From the NCBI GenBank assembly GCA_017654935.2, contig CM065680.1, positions 31,226,906-31,290,905 on the forward strand: a stretch of 64,000 nucleotides of DNA, written 5' to 3'. Positions 1 through 11,335 of the stretch are shown here, piece after piece. Under the pieces are notes generated by a model that saw nothing but the letters and a program-made list of their open reading frames with translations, made no database searches and was not told the origin of the DNA. Position 1 is the stretch's first letter; each line of letters begins with the position of its first letter. Origin of the DNA: Phymorhynchus buccinoides (taxonomy: Eukaryota > Mollusca > Gastropoda > Neogastropoda > Raphitomidae). The translations under genes and the position numbers were made by a program.

Positions 1-79
<79 letters not shown>

Positions 80-97
80 CCTCTCTCTCATTCTATG
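1..97. repeat. (CT)n microsatellite at the window edge
   Basis: A nearly pure CT dinucleotide run that continues off the left edge. It is interrupted only by a CCC near position 77. No gene is associated with it. Confidence 0.95.
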
Positions 98-533
<436 letters not shown>

Positions 534-681
534 ATATGGACACACATAAACACATGTGTACGTGTGTGTCAAAGTCAAGTCAAAGTAAAATCAAAGTCAA
601 AGATACTTTATTGACAAGGACGTAGCTTTCAAGAAAACACATATTCATGCATAAAAAAAATGAAAACAAAACTAAACTAAT

Positions 682-863
682 CATAATAATAACAGTACAT
701 TTATATAGCGCTTTACCTCGAATGAGTCCAAAGCCCTTTGCAACCAAGTGTTCATCAACAAGGAGACAACAAAACTGTATTCAAGAGTAACACAAACCAG
801 TAACATCACACGCACGCACGCACACGCACGCACGCACACGCACGCACACGCACACGCACACGC

Positions 864-900
<37 letters not shown>
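682..900 (+). mobile_element. SINE-like repeat with TATATAGCGC motif and CA/CG-rich tail
   Basis: The body starts with ATAATAATAACAG and carries TTATATAGCGCTTTACC. It continues for about 110 bp and ends in a long CACACG/CA dinucleotide tail. The same order (body, then CA tail) is seen at 59775-60066, where a 9 bp target duplication proves insertion. A shorter relative is at 55741-55815. Family name unknown; a non-autonomous retroelement is the best guess. Confidence 0.6.
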
Positions 901-901
<1 letters not shown>

Positions 902-911
902 GTCAAGTACA

Positions 912-1159
912 ATGAATTCTAACTTAATTTTAATAAAGCAGCTCAATGATGCAAGTTCAAGGCAAATCGTATCTTTGATGTTTAAACTTCGTTTAAGTGC
1001 TTTTAAAACAACATTTTGTAAAGTTAAATGCATATGTGGAAATCAAATATCAATAAATCATTTGCTACTATATTGTCCTAGAATCAAACAACAAATTACC
1101 AAAACTGTAGTTAATTTGCTGAACCATCAATCGCCATTAACCATTGAACTTTTTTTTTA
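912..1159 (+). mobile_element. non-LTR retrotransposon fragment, C-terminal zinc-knuckle region
   Basis: An 82-codon frame carries a Cys-x-Cys-Gly ... His-Leu-Leu ... Cys-Pro pattern (CICG, then HLLLYCP). This is the layout of the small zinc-binding segment at the extreme C terminus of many LINE reverse transcriptase polyproteins. No RT or RNase H domain remains upstream. It is a short, isolated fossil fragment; a similar one is at 4766-5005. Confidence 0.5.
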
Positions 1160-1165
1160 AAGACT

Positions 1166-1310
1166 TCCTGATGAATGAAAATCCGTTTAACGCCCTCCGG
1201 TCTGAAACAGACACATGGGACATTATTAGATATAAAGATGGTGGGAACGATCATGGAGGCAATGCCCGGAGGCAGTGCAACTCCAGGAAAGTCCCGAATT
1301 TTTAGCGATA
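1166..1310 (+). repeat. interspersed repeat carrying CCTCCGGTCTGAAACAGACA (copy 1)
   Basis: Matches 9206-9345 in the same orientation and 8461-8565 in inverse orientation. All share the block CCTCCGGTCTG, the GGGACATTA block and the GGAGGCAATGCCCGG block. No coding content or clear termini are visible, so the class is unknown. Confidence 0.6.
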
Positions 1311-1442
1311 CGGATGTAGGCCTATAATAGCTGAAACAACAGCCCTGACATGGCCTTAGTCTTTGTGTTAATTGCTTAGAAATTAAAACACATGCTATTT
1401 ATTAAGGGGACGTACCGCACGCACACGCACGCACGCATATTA

Positions 1443-1652
1443 TCGCACCACGATTAAGTCCCTTGGTTTTTTCTGGGTTGCTGTGACCTACATCCAAATT
1501 TCCCCATATTCAAATTAAGGCTGCTCTTTAAACTGATGTGTCGGTTTTATATGGGAGTCAGACTTGGTCAAAACAAGACTTATTTCCAGTTATAAGAGGA
1601 AAAATACATGAAACCCGTGATTTTGACACGTGATCTGGTGGATCTCGATTAC
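1443..1652 (+). mobile_element. MITE of the AGACCCAC family (copy 1, ends eroded)
   Basis: Contains the family blocks GATTAAGTCCCTTGG, GGCTGCTCTTTAAA, GGGAGTCAGACTTGGTC and a terminal GATCTGGTGGATC. Better copies at 10676-10897, 51863-52376 and 58286-58514 start with AGACCCAC or AGACACAC and end in GTGGGTCT, mostly beside TTAA. This copy has lost its outer inverted repeat. Confidence 0.6.
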
Positions 1653-2353
1653 AGAAGTATGTCATTATGCTTGTGAATGCCATACGCGCTTCAGAAACAA
1701 TGAATCAATCAATCTGAAAGCAAACAAACACTGATACAAACCTTTCAAGGAGCAGGTGTCTGGTGGTAAAACATGTCATTGTTGTCAAGCACAGACAGCA
1801 AGCTACATGAGAGGACGTTGTCGCCAGATAGATAATAAACACACGAAAAGGTATACTGAGGGTAGGTCTATCAGTCACATCAAAGGGGCCAGCACGACAC
1901 GTACACTAATGAGGGATCCGTTTACATCACAGTGGGTTCTCTGGGATCCAGAGTCCTATCTGACAGGAATCTGACACTTCTCTGCTATGCTTCAACTACC
2001 TCAAAGGTTTTATTTTGTTTGTTTGTTTGTTTGTTTGTTTGTAAGTCGGGGTTTCTTCTCTTTTTTCTTTCTTCATTGACACGTAGGGTAGGCTTGTTTT
2101 GCAGTGCCAAGCACACAGAGTACCAGAGCAAGTTGACAATCCTGTGCACATAACAAGCCCTCGCCTAAAAATAAAAAGGCAAGAAAAAAGAAAGGAAAGA
2201 AACGTGAAAAGAAACGATGTTGTGCAACATAATATTCATTTTGTTCAAAACCTTTCGAGACCTTCCTGGTACCTCCACTCCCACGTGTGCCTGTGTGTCC
2301 GAGGATCAGTCACATTAGAAGAATGTACAATAGAATTGGTTTTAGTTGTCAGG
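1653..2353. other. no gene seen
   Basis: About 700 bp with only short incidental frames. It contains a TTTG tetranucleotide run near 2007-2041. No domain, RNA gene or element boundary could be supported before the tRNA at 2354. Confidence 0.5.
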
Positions 2354-2426
2354 GGTTCGGTAGTGTAGCGGTTATCACGCTCGCCTCACACGCGAGAGGT
2401 CCTGGGTTCGACCCCCAGCCGAACCA
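2354..2426 (+). tRNA. tRNA-Val (anticodon CAC)
   Basis: A 73-nt cloverleaf. The acceptor stem is GGTTCGG pairing with CCGAACC, with discriminator A. The anticodon stem CTCGC/GCGAG closes a 7-nt loop CTCACAC, giving anticodon CAC (valine). The T stem CTGGG/CCCAG carries TTCGACC in the loop. Internal promoter boxes are intact: A box TAGTGTAGCGG and B box GGTTCGACCCC. No CCA is encoded, as expected for a eukaryotic gene. No intron. A T-run follows 12 nt downstream, so this looks like a functional gene rather than a SINE head. Confidence 0.95.
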
Positions 2427-2438
2427 GTATTATTATTA

Positions 2439-2446
2439 TTTTTTTT
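2439..2446 (+). terminator. RNA polymerase III terminator of tRNA-Val
   Basis: Eight consecutive T residues start 12 nt after the tRNA 3' end, the usual Pol III stop signal on the coding strand. Confidence 0.8.
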
Positions 2447-2451
2447 AACAA

Positions 2452-2452
<1 letters not shown>

Positions 2453-2528
<76 letters not shown>
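2453..2528. repeat. (CT)n microsatellite
   Basis: About 75 bp of CT dinucleotide just downstream of the tRNA terminator. Confidence 0.95.
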
Positions 2529-2530
<2 letters not shown>

Positions 2531-2611
2531 GTCTTAAACAATATTTACTTTTTTGTTTATTACTTGTTCAAAAGCGGGTTTTTTCAAAGTTGAAGAGTTT
2601 GTTCTGCTTTG

Positions 2612-2813
<202 letters not shown>

Positions 2814-3238
2814 AATAATTTTGATGATGAACACTGATCGTTTACCACCACCACGAAAGTCTTTTGGGCCTAAAATAATTATGTTATGCAAAATAGATGT
2901 AAGAGACACAAATAACTGGGCGTCAAGGGTTCGATTATTTCTTTTCGAGTTTGGGTTCGGATAGCAACTCAACTCAGAGTTAAATCAGAGTTAACTCAAA
3001 ATCAGTTTATTATCTCTCAAGGAGAAATTTCGTTCAGGTGCCAGAAGCTTGGGAACATCAAGGGGTGGGTGATGAAAAGATGTTTACAAAAATTATCCGT
3101 CAAAGGCGGCAGGTTGGCAGGACTGGCAGGACTGGCACAGTCATATACAATCCAGTGATAGGTTTAGGATGTACAGGAATGTTTTCACAACACAATCAAG
3201 TTGAAAGTTATTTGTCTAGTAGTAGTAGACTACCAGAC

Positions 3239-3240
<2 letters not shown>

Positions 3241-3316
<76 letters not shown>

Positions 3317-3510
3317 TGTTGTTGTTGCTGATTGTTATGTGCATTTTTACCGGCCAAACGAAGTCCGACCGGTATTGTTTTGCATGCTCATGTTATTGGA
3401 TTTTTGTTTCATGTTTTTATTCCATTTCAATTCTGTGTAAAGCGCCCTGTAGCCTACATAGTAGGATGGGCGCTATATACAACATTTCCTCATTATTATT
3501 ATTATTAATA
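3241..3510 (+). repeat. (AGT)n microsatellite and a LINE-like 3' end
   Basis: An AGT trinucleotide run of about 75 bp (to about 3316) is followed by a segment with AAAGCGCCC and GGGCGCTATATA, which can pair as a hairpin, and then an ATT trinucleotide tail near 3491-3507. A GCGC-TATATA block before a simple triplet tail is typical of LINE or SINE 3' ends. No coding part survives here. Confidence 0.5.
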
Positions 3511-4011
3511 CTAGCAATCGCCCCGTGGCAGTTAAGTCCCGTGGCAGTTTTAACCCCATGGCAGTTTTAACCCTGTGGCAGCTATCTCCTCCCTACACCT
3601 ACCCCCTCCCCACATTTACTTGCTCGGGGACTTATCTGCCACTCGGCGACACACTTGTTTGTTATTGTGGCTTTCCGGCAACAGACAGCCAGTCTCTGTG
3701 TTCAACTCCTGTCTTTTTCACACACATCTTGGGAAGGCAGCAATGGCAGTATTATTATGTCTGTGGTACCCTAGATGACAGACGGCATCGCAGACTGTTG
3801 TGTTTATTGTAGAAGGGGGGGATACACAGTGTTTTTCGTTATGTTTCTGGGGGCAAATATGAAGAGACTTTGCTGCTGCCCAACACGTGAAAACGTGTTT
3901 TTTGATCGCCTGAGAATCTGTTCTGCTTAGAGGTGCAGTACTACCACCCCCACCCCATCCCCCTACATTCGTAACCAAACCATACCGCACACAGGCACAC
4001 GAACGTCAATG

Positions 4012-4014
<3 letters not shown>

Positions 4015-4094
<80 letters not shown>
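4015..4094. repeat. (CT)n microsatellite
   Basis: About 80 bp of CT dinucleotide. Confidence 0.95.
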
Positions 4095-4097
<3 letters not shown>

Positions 4098-4329
4098 TCA
4101 CCGCCCGCTGTCCCTGGGCCTAGCTGTGAACATAAAACGATGCTAGGTGATCTCCGCTCTTCATGTGTTGTTGACTGGTTGGTGACTGGTCCGCTGCAGC
4201 AGCGAGGGGTGTGTGGAGAAAGTGTTGATTGAAATTAGCTTTTGTTTTTGGGACTGTGCAAATGTAAATCGGGTTATAGCGCGCGTTTATGAACGGATGC
4301 TGTTGAAATTTTGCATGACGATAGTCACT

Positions 4330-4760
4330 ATCCCTGGTCACGCATGTTCCAAATCTCCAGTCAATGTCGGTTCTGGTTACGCCGCGGTTTGTGAAAACGT
4401 TAAGCGGCCTGTCGGCGCCCGTATCTCCGGCATTTCTAAATCGATTCGCTGCCGGTTTGGTACACGGATAGTCACCATCCCCGGTCATCTTCCTGCCCAA
4501 TTCAAAGGCAATCGGCCCAGAAACACCGGAGATGCGGGCGCCGAGAGGCCGGCGGATGCGCGTATCGCGCATTTGCCGAACCGCGCAAATGACACGAACA
4601 CCTCGGTTGCCGTTGCCATTGCCCCGTTAGGGCTCACAGCAAATTTGAAGCGATTCGGTCGAAAAACGGCGGAGTTATAAGGCCCGTTTTGTGTTTCAGA
4701 CAGACAGACAGACACACACACACACGGACGGACACTTGGCTTTTTACTATATGATGATGA
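4330..4760 (-). mobile_element. GC-rich interspersed repeat, family H (copy 1)
   Basis: A GC-rich island whose reverse complement matches 52548-52830 closely. Shared blocks are a (GT)-rich leader with GTCCGTCC, GGCCTTATAACTCCGCCG, CGCTTCAAATTTGCTGT, GCGCCCGTATCTCCGG and CTGGGCCGATTGCC. The ACTCCGCCGTTT phrase recurs three times in copy 2. There is no convincing ORF. The base composition differs sharply from the AT-rich surroundings. A non-autonomous rolling-circle or DNA element is possible but not shown. Confidence 0.55.
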
Positions 4761-4765
4761 TGATG

Positions 4766-5230
4766 AATAAGAACTTACGACGTGTTCTTACAAAGTTCAG
4801 ATTTAGGGTGTCTGTCATCAATGTACACGCTTGTCGTTATAAACATGTGACGAATGCAGAATTGTTATGTTCTTTTTATAGGGAATCAGCAGAAGATGAA
4901 ATCCACTTGCTCTTTACGTGTCCTGTATTGTATGATCTTCGTATAAAATTAATTGCAAGGAATTTTTATGTTAATCCATGCTTCAACAATCTAAACAGTG
5001 TTTAGATTTACATGAAAAGACTACGTGGTGTGGCTCTGTTTCTTTATAAAGCTTTTCAGTTGCTAGAAGCGATTTTGTTATGAATCATTTGATTGCTATT
5101 ATAGAAACTGGTTGCATGTATTTTATGATGTACTTTGTATTCAGTGGTTATTGGTTATTATGTGTAAAATGCTTGCGTACTTTGTTCATATGGGGCTTTG
5201 GCCTTTTTCAAGTGAATAAAATATTTCAGT
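4766..5230 (+). mobile_element. non-LTR retrotransposon C-terminal fragment and 3' UTR
   Basis: A frame of about 80 codons ends with the pattern SFYRESAEDEIHLLFTCP, typical of the zinc-binding C-terminal tail of LINE reverse transcriptases (x-E-x-x-HLLFxCP). It is followed by about 200 bp of AT-rich sequence ending in GGGCTTTGGCC and GAATAAAA near 5214, which would be the element's 3' end. It is heavily 5' truncated. Confidence 0.55.
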
Positions 5231-5539
5231 TCATTTCTCTTAATAATGGAAAGCTCTTGAAAATATTTCTGAAAGATACCCAGCATTTCACTTAACCGCA
5301 TATTGAAAGAAGAACAACGACCAATAGGCCTACTTCAGAAAGTGAACATATTTTGAAGCCTTTCACCACTAAGTGCTGAAGCTAACAATATCACGAAGAA
5401 AGGAGTGATGTATGCATGGCCGCCTGTAAGTGATGACAAATATTAAGAAATGAACGTAAAACTTGAGTCTGTTGGCCGCTAATTAGGATTCTACCTGCTT
5501 TTTTGTTGTTGTAAGATGTTTGGTTTTTTCTTCTTCTTC

Positions 5540-5700
5540 TTTTTCTCCTATCCCCCTTTTTTGTCCGATTTGGCTAAAATGTTCAGGAAAGTTGCGAAAT
5601 TTGCAATAGTAAACGATTTCGCCGATTGTTCGGCAAAATATGACCGAAAAACGACCAAATCGGCAACATTTCAATCTTGAATAATATATATATATATACA

Positions 5701-5786
<86 letters not shown>

Positions 5787-7015
5787 GGCCGAACGGAATA
5801 GCCTTCATTTTTTTCAGTATATACTTAAAAATAAATTTCCAACACTTCACTTATAAAAGCAAACCGGAAGTACCAACTGGAAGTGCCCCAGCTAGGGTCA
5901 GGCAACTTTCATTTGGTTCACAGAATAGCCAAAACCGGAAATGACACCACAAAACTAACTTTTGTATATCGTAGCCCGTATCCTGGCCCACTGCGGAAAG
6001 AAGTTTGGTGATGATAATTATATTAAATACATGTAGTTTGGAAGGTATTCAAATTTATGTAAATTTCGGTGTCACATTCATTGATTTCCATTTGCGGACT
6101 TTTTGTGTGTTTTTACCCGATTTTAATGGTCAACCTATGGCGATATTTTTCACGCCAGAGGGCAGTCAATGCACTAGGGGCTTATCACGCGATTTTCTTA
6201 CTTGGGCGTAGTGAGAGAGAGAGAGTGATGGTAGGACCACTCACTGTCTCTCTCTCTTTCTTTATCCCCAACTAATAATATAGAGAGGATTAGCCCCACA
6301 CGAGCGTCATGTCCTCTGGCGTGAGAAAAATCGCACTAAGTCTCTCATTAAACTGACAGGGAAGTTGAAGAGTATTATTATTATGTCAACTTTGCAATAT
6401 CAAAGCAACTGGCCAAATGTTGTCCAAAATATGGCCCAAAATGGCAAAACTTTAATCTTGAGTAACTCATAAACGGCTGCACTGAATGCGTTCATATTTT
6501 CAGTATATTTTATTAAAGAGACATTTGCAATACTTTCGTTGTAAAATTAAACCGGAAGTACTAACAGGAAGTGCCCCAGCTAAGGTAAGGCAGCTTTCCT
6601 TTGACTAGTTTGAGTCACAGAATAACCAAAACTGGAAATGATGTCATAAAACTAACTTATGGATGTTGTAGCCCTTACTCTGGTATGGCCCAGGTCTTAA
6701 AGACGTTTGGTGATGATATGCTAAACAGTGTTTAAGTTATTCAAATTTGTGTAAATCTGGTCGAGTCGCATTCATATAGATTACAAATTTCTGAATTTCT
6801 TTTTGTATTTATTTTTGTTCTTGTCCACTTTTGATCAAATTGACGATGGGTATTGGGTGAATTTTGGCCCAATCCGGCCAAACTTTGCTGAAATTCAATC
6901 TTGACTAGCTCATAAACGGCCCGCTGGACGGAATGCGGTCAGATTTTGACTGTTTACTAACAATAGATTACCAATACTTCCAGTATAAATTTGAACCAGA
7001 AGTGGGAAAGGAAAA
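5540..7015 (+). repeat. three diverged tandem units
   Basis: The same string of blocks recurs in order at about 5560-6110, 6385-6790 and 6835-7015: GGC(A)AA..TTTCAATCTTGA, CATAAACGGC, GGAA(T)..TTCA..TTTTCAGTATAT, CCGGAAGTAC, GGAAGTGCCCCAGCTA, and GTTTGGTGATGATA. Units 1 and 2 are clearly homologous; unit 3 is partial and more diverged. Unit 1 is split by an AT run (5683-5782), and another 230 bp segment separates units 1 and 2. No coding potential is visible. Confidence 0.6.
5683..5782. repeat. (AT)n microsatellite
   Basis: About 100 bp of AT dinucleotide with one CAGT interruption, lying inside the first tandem unit. Confidence 0.95.
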
Positions 7016-7246
7016 GGTTGGGGAGGATAGAATCCTCCCATGTTTGCTCTGAAAGGCAAACATAAGCCCTCTAGCTTAAAGTCTTTCCGGTAGTTAATAA
7101 TTTATAAGTTTTTGCTTAATTTAGCTTCTATTAACCTTCAGCCTAATTTTCCATTATTGTTTTGATTTTTGTACATTATGCTGATTAGCTTTACACGAAC
7201 ACGCTGCACGAAATTATGGTGTTGTGGAGTAAACCATCAAAGTGTT

Positions 7247-7248
<2 letters not shown>

Positions 7249-7292
<44 letters not shown>
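7249..7292. repeat. (CT)n microsatellite
   Basis: A CT run of about 44 bp. Confidence 0.9.
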
Positions 7293-7295
<3 letters not shown>

Positions 7296-7492
7296 AGCTG
7301 TTATTGAGGACAAGCTTCACACGCATATCAGCCTCATGGTCAAAACGTTATCAAACTAAAATAAGAAGGGCTATTTCTTAATAAAAAAGAAAACAATTAT
7401 CATTTAGCTCGGAGCATCACACATGCGACCTAAAGGGAGTGATTAACGTAGGTCTTGGTAGAAAAGTTGTCTCCCATACTTGTATGTTGCTT

Positions 7493-7628
<136 letters not shown>

Positions 7629-7692
7629 GAGAGACAAACAGTCAGTCAGTCAGTCAGTCAGGTACACAAAGGCTGTCACCAAAAAAGCGTAT

Positions 7693-8172
7693 AAGAATGA
7701 AATAGTGAGGCCAAGAGAGGAGATAACGAAATTGAGCAAAGGAGGAAAACTCTCTTTCTAATTAACTCCCTTCCACCAAAGTTGATTATGATACCAATCA
7801 TCTAGCAATGCTATTCAGTCACTATTTCATTCTTTGATTAACCAAAATTCCTTTCGAGGCTTACCAGTTTGTTCTGTGTTGCGCGTTGTTTATGTGTAAC
7901 TGACATATTCAAGGCTAGAAGGCTATGCCACTCTTCGATAGATGTTGATTTGTTTGTATGTCGTCCTCTCCGCCATTGTTGATATGTACTGTGTGGGTGA
8001 AGGGTCATAAAGGCGAACTTGGCACATGATTCTTTTTTGACTCGAGAATTATGCTTTGTTTGTCTCATTTTGGCTCTGATCCACGCGTTCCTAGATGATT
8101 GATACCGTAATCAACTTTGGTGGAGGGGAGTTAATTAGAAAGAGAGTTTTCCCCCTTTGTTCAATTTTATTA
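7693..8172. mobile_element. foldback / inverted-repeat element
   Basis: Inverted arms of about 80 bp at 7724-7804 and 8091-8172 pair with few mismatches; shared blocks are CTCTTTCTAATTAACTCCC, CCACCAAAGTTGATTA and GATACCAATCATCTAG. They enclose about 285 bp without a gene. A second short inverted repeat, AAGAATGAAATAGTGA at 7693-7708 and its complement at about 7818-7834, crosses the left arm. The layout suits a non-autonomous foldback DNA transposon. Confidence 0.7.
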
Positions 8173-8460
8173 CCCTTTTTGCTGCCACAGGCTATGATTC
8201 ATTCCATGTGATTTTCTGGTAGCTTGGAAGCAGCAGCACAGCAGCTGTCTTTATGAGCAGCTAGACTCGTGTGTCTGTTCTGCGTTTTACGATTAATTTA
8301 TAACGTTGTGACGGATTTTATGTACAAGCCAACACTCAGTACTCGGCTTTATTGCCACACGGTGGTAGTATTCTTGTCATATCACAGAGATTTCTCATCT
8401 GGAAGCTAACACTTACATTTTTTTGCAACAGCAGCAAAACTATCTGTATTGTTTAAAAAA

Positions 8461-8565
8461 AATCAGGACTTTACTGGTGTTGCACTGCCTTCGGGCATTG
8501 CCTCCAGTATCTACTAATGTCCCATTATGTGTCTGTTCCAGACCGGAGGACGTTAAACAGATTTA
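8461..8565 (-). repeat. CCTCCGGTCTGAAACAGACA repeat (copy 2, inverted)
   Basis: The reverse complement of the repeat at 1166 and 9206. It lacks the block with GATGGTGGGAACGATC that both forward copies carry. With the copy at 9206-9345 it forms an inverted pair about 640 bp apart. Confidence 0.65.
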
Positions 8566-8918
8566 CTGGAAGCTAATGACGAATGTTTTGACACAGGTGG
8601 GAAAATACGTGTTCATCTATCGTGCCCAACTATGATCTCCAAATAGCAGAGGAGGAGACTACTATTCTGGAAACATGGGCAAAAACAACAAATTTAGTAC
8701 TGAAGATACCTTGCCCAAGATACATCCCCATTCTCTTGGCCAAGAGGGCGTTAGGACAGTTGACGCTGAGGCAAGGGTGATCCTCCCCAAAGGCCAACCA
8801 GCCCTCAAGGCTGCAGCACGAAACCGTGCAATGCCTCTTGGTTTCAGAGACCACAAGTCTTCCAGTTTCACGCAGGACCAATATAAGGTACAGCGTGACT
8901 TTTCATTTCACTGTCCAA

Positions 8919-8965
8919 AAGGGTCTCTGACCGATTGGACGTTAATCTCATCACCATTCCATTTC
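8919..8965 (+). repeat. short shared block GGGTCTCTGACCGATTGGAC
   Basis: About 45 bp beginning AAGGGTCTCTGACCG and continuing through ATCTCATCACCATTC recurs at 62803-62850 with one substitution. It is probably the 3' end of a dispersed retroelement. Confidence 0.5.
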
Positions 8966-9205
8966 TGTAGAAAATCTGTTATAAATCCTAGAGCTCTCAC
9001 TTTAATATTGGCCCCAGCTTCACTGAGGCTGATAGTGTCGGCCCGGAAATAGAAGAAGCATCATAAAGATGGCTGGATATGGACATGACTGTATATGTAT
9101 GTATGCATATATAAAAAGACTGGCAAAATCTGGTTGTAAATTTTTTGTATTTAAAAAGAAAACAAAAAGGGGGGGGGGGGGGGAGAAAGAAAAAAACCAG
9201 TTGAT

Positions 9206-9345
9206 GATGAAAATCCGTTTAACGTCCTCCGGTCTGAAACAGACACATATATGGGACATTAGTAGATATAAAGATGGTGGGAACGATCCTGGAGGCAATG
9301 CCCGGAACAGTGCAACTCCATGAAAGTCCCGAATTATTAACGATA
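9206..9345 (+). repeat. CCTCCGGTCTGAAACAGACA repeat (copy 3)
   Basis: The best preserved of three copies, with the same block order as 1166-1310. A poly-G run (about 9167-9182) precedes it. Confidence 0.65.
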
Positions 9346-9905
9346 CAGATGTATATTAGCCAACGTTTAAAGACCTACCTAAAACGTTAGGTCTTTAGCT
9401 TGAAAAAACACCTGTTGGACTATTTTTTGTTTTGTTTATAGATTTGCTTTGATAGCTCAACCAACTGATTACAATGTAGATATAAAACATGCTCGAAAGT
9501 GCCAAGACAAATAACATTTTCATTTGAAAAACTGGACAACTAAGCCTACAAAAGGAACAATCTTTTGCGAAAAGATGTGTTAAGAATGAAATGGTTTATT
9601 TAGAAAGCTTTCTTTTGAGAGAAAAAAGCACCACCAGGCCGACAAATTTAAATGTTATATTTTAATTTATTTTTTTTCGGGAGATTTTAACATTGGAAAC
9701 ATTGAAGTATGCGTCCTTTGGAAGAATTAATGTCTCACAAAAAATGAGTGGGGTGGGGTGGGGTTTACATTTTTTTTAAAAATTAATAAACATTTTATTT
9801 TAGTGTTCCTGGTTCATGAAACGTTTCAAATGATCGTGCTTAATAATCAGAAAGATCCATTGGTGCAGCAAGTAATTAGGCCACTAAGAATGTTAATGGG
9901 TGTGT
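9346..9905. other. no gene seen
   Basis: AT-rich sequence with only incidental short frames. A GTGGGGTGGGGTGGGG run sits near 9751-9765. No element boundaries recognised. Confidence 0.5.
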
Positions 9906-9912
9906 ACGCAAG

Positions 9913-10103
9913 CACACACACACACATACACCCTGCCACCACACATGCGTACGCTCGCACACACACACACACACATACTAAAACACACACACACACATAC
10001 ATACTCTCACTATCTCTTTCCCTCCCATATTTACATATAAATTTTGGAAACACATTTACACATAGGGTCTACTCACGTACACTCTATTATTGATCGGCCT
10101 TTC

Positions 10104-10142
<39 letters not shown>
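9913..10142. repeat. (CA)n tracts and poly-C run
   Basis: Interrupted CA repeats at about 9913-10000 and a pure C homopolymer of about 37 bp at 10106-10142. A second C run followed by CA sits at about 10560-10592. Confidence 0.9.
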
Positions 10143-10558
10143 TTTCCAAGCTGTCAACTGTCACTGGCAACTTTCATATCAGCAGCTGTGATGTCAAACA
10201 TGAAAGATGTCAGAGGTTTCATGCAAAAGCTACATAACAATCAAAGGCATCCCAGAGACACAGCTTGTAACGGCTAGCAGTAGCCCGTATACGTATCATT
10301 TAAACCGTTGTTTCACTGATATCGCTTTGAATCGCCAATAAGAGAAAATTGCTATTATTTTGAACTTTTGCTACCACTAACATTATAATTTTGTTGACTG
10401 ACTTTGAAAACTGTCATTCGTGTACGAAATGTATGCACGCATAATTATGCACATTCTTGCGTGCATTCACAAACACATAATATGTATGCATGCACGTACA
10501 CCAATTTTTCAAGAACACAGACACAATTATAATTAAAATTACGTCTCCCTCCTACCTA

Positions 10559-10589
<31 letters not shown>

Positions 10590-10675
10590 ACACATTTTTT
10601 AAAATTCTAAGCCATACATTTGATTTTTTTTAAAGCTTTTGTAATAACTAAGCTCAATGGGGTTTCAGTAAAGTC

Positions 10676-10897
10676 TTTAAAGACCCACCAGATCACGTAT
10701 CAAAATCACGGGTTTCACATGTTTTTCCTCTTAAATCTGGTAAGAAATCTTGTTTTGACTCACATACAAATGCCCCCAAATTCAAAACGAAACATCATTT
10801 TAAAGATCAGCCTCAATTTGAAGTTGGGGGAATTTGTATGTGGGTCACAGCCACAGAAAAAAACCAAGGGACTTAATCGTGGTGGGTCAGTGGGTCT
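10676..10897 (-). mobile_element. MITE of the AGACCCAC family (copy 2)
   Basis: Terminal inverted repeats AGACCCACCAGATCAC and CAGTGGGTCT flanked on both sides by TTAA. The interior carries CTGGTAAGAAATCTTGTTTTGAC, TTTTAAAGATCAGCCTC and CCAAGGGACTTAATCG. The short frame across it is not a protein gene. The TTAA flanks, also seen at other copies, point to a piggyBac-type target preference. Confidence 0.65.
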
Positions 10898-11335
10898 TTA
10901 AATGTAATCTGAGACACTGTTGCTTCAATCAGTATGCAGACAATAGTCACAATACCCAGTTGTAGGCCTGTAACCACATTCAATCTCTCTTCCTCTGGGT
11001 GGGTGTGTGTGTGTGTATATTTTCCTGTTCTGGAATGTGAACTCTATTGTTATGGGCCTGAGGCCTAACCATTTGACTGTGTGTGTGCGTTGTACATTTC
11101 ATGTGTTCTTTTCTTTAAAAAAATGTTTTGCTATGGGCCTGAGGCCTAACAATTAAAACCATTATTTGACTTTGTGTGTGTGTGTATGCGTGCGTCCGCG
11201 CGCGCGCGCAAGCTCAGATTCTTTGTTCGCATCCACAGACGTATAGGTCTGTTACTGCGGTCGCATCCCTGTTTTTAAAAATGCTTTTAATTTTGCCCGA
11301 TACAGATCTCTTCTGAGCTTTCACCAACAGTTGAA
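10898..11335. other. no gene seen
   Basis: Contains a diverged direct repeat with TATGGGCCTGAGGCCTAAC at about 11050 and 11133, and short GT/CG tracts. Nothing else is recognisable. Confidence 0.4.

Noticed and set aside
4213..4680. 155-codon plus-strand frame (and a 150-codon minus-strand frame) in the GC-rich island
   Set aside because: Open on both strands because of base composition. The partner repeat at 52548 does not keep the frame over the full length, and no domain is recognisable.
8675..9052. 125-codon frame beginning MGKNNKFSTED
   Set aside because: Its end overlaps a dispersed non-coding block shared with 62803-62850, and no conserved pattern was seen. Considered incidental within a repeat.
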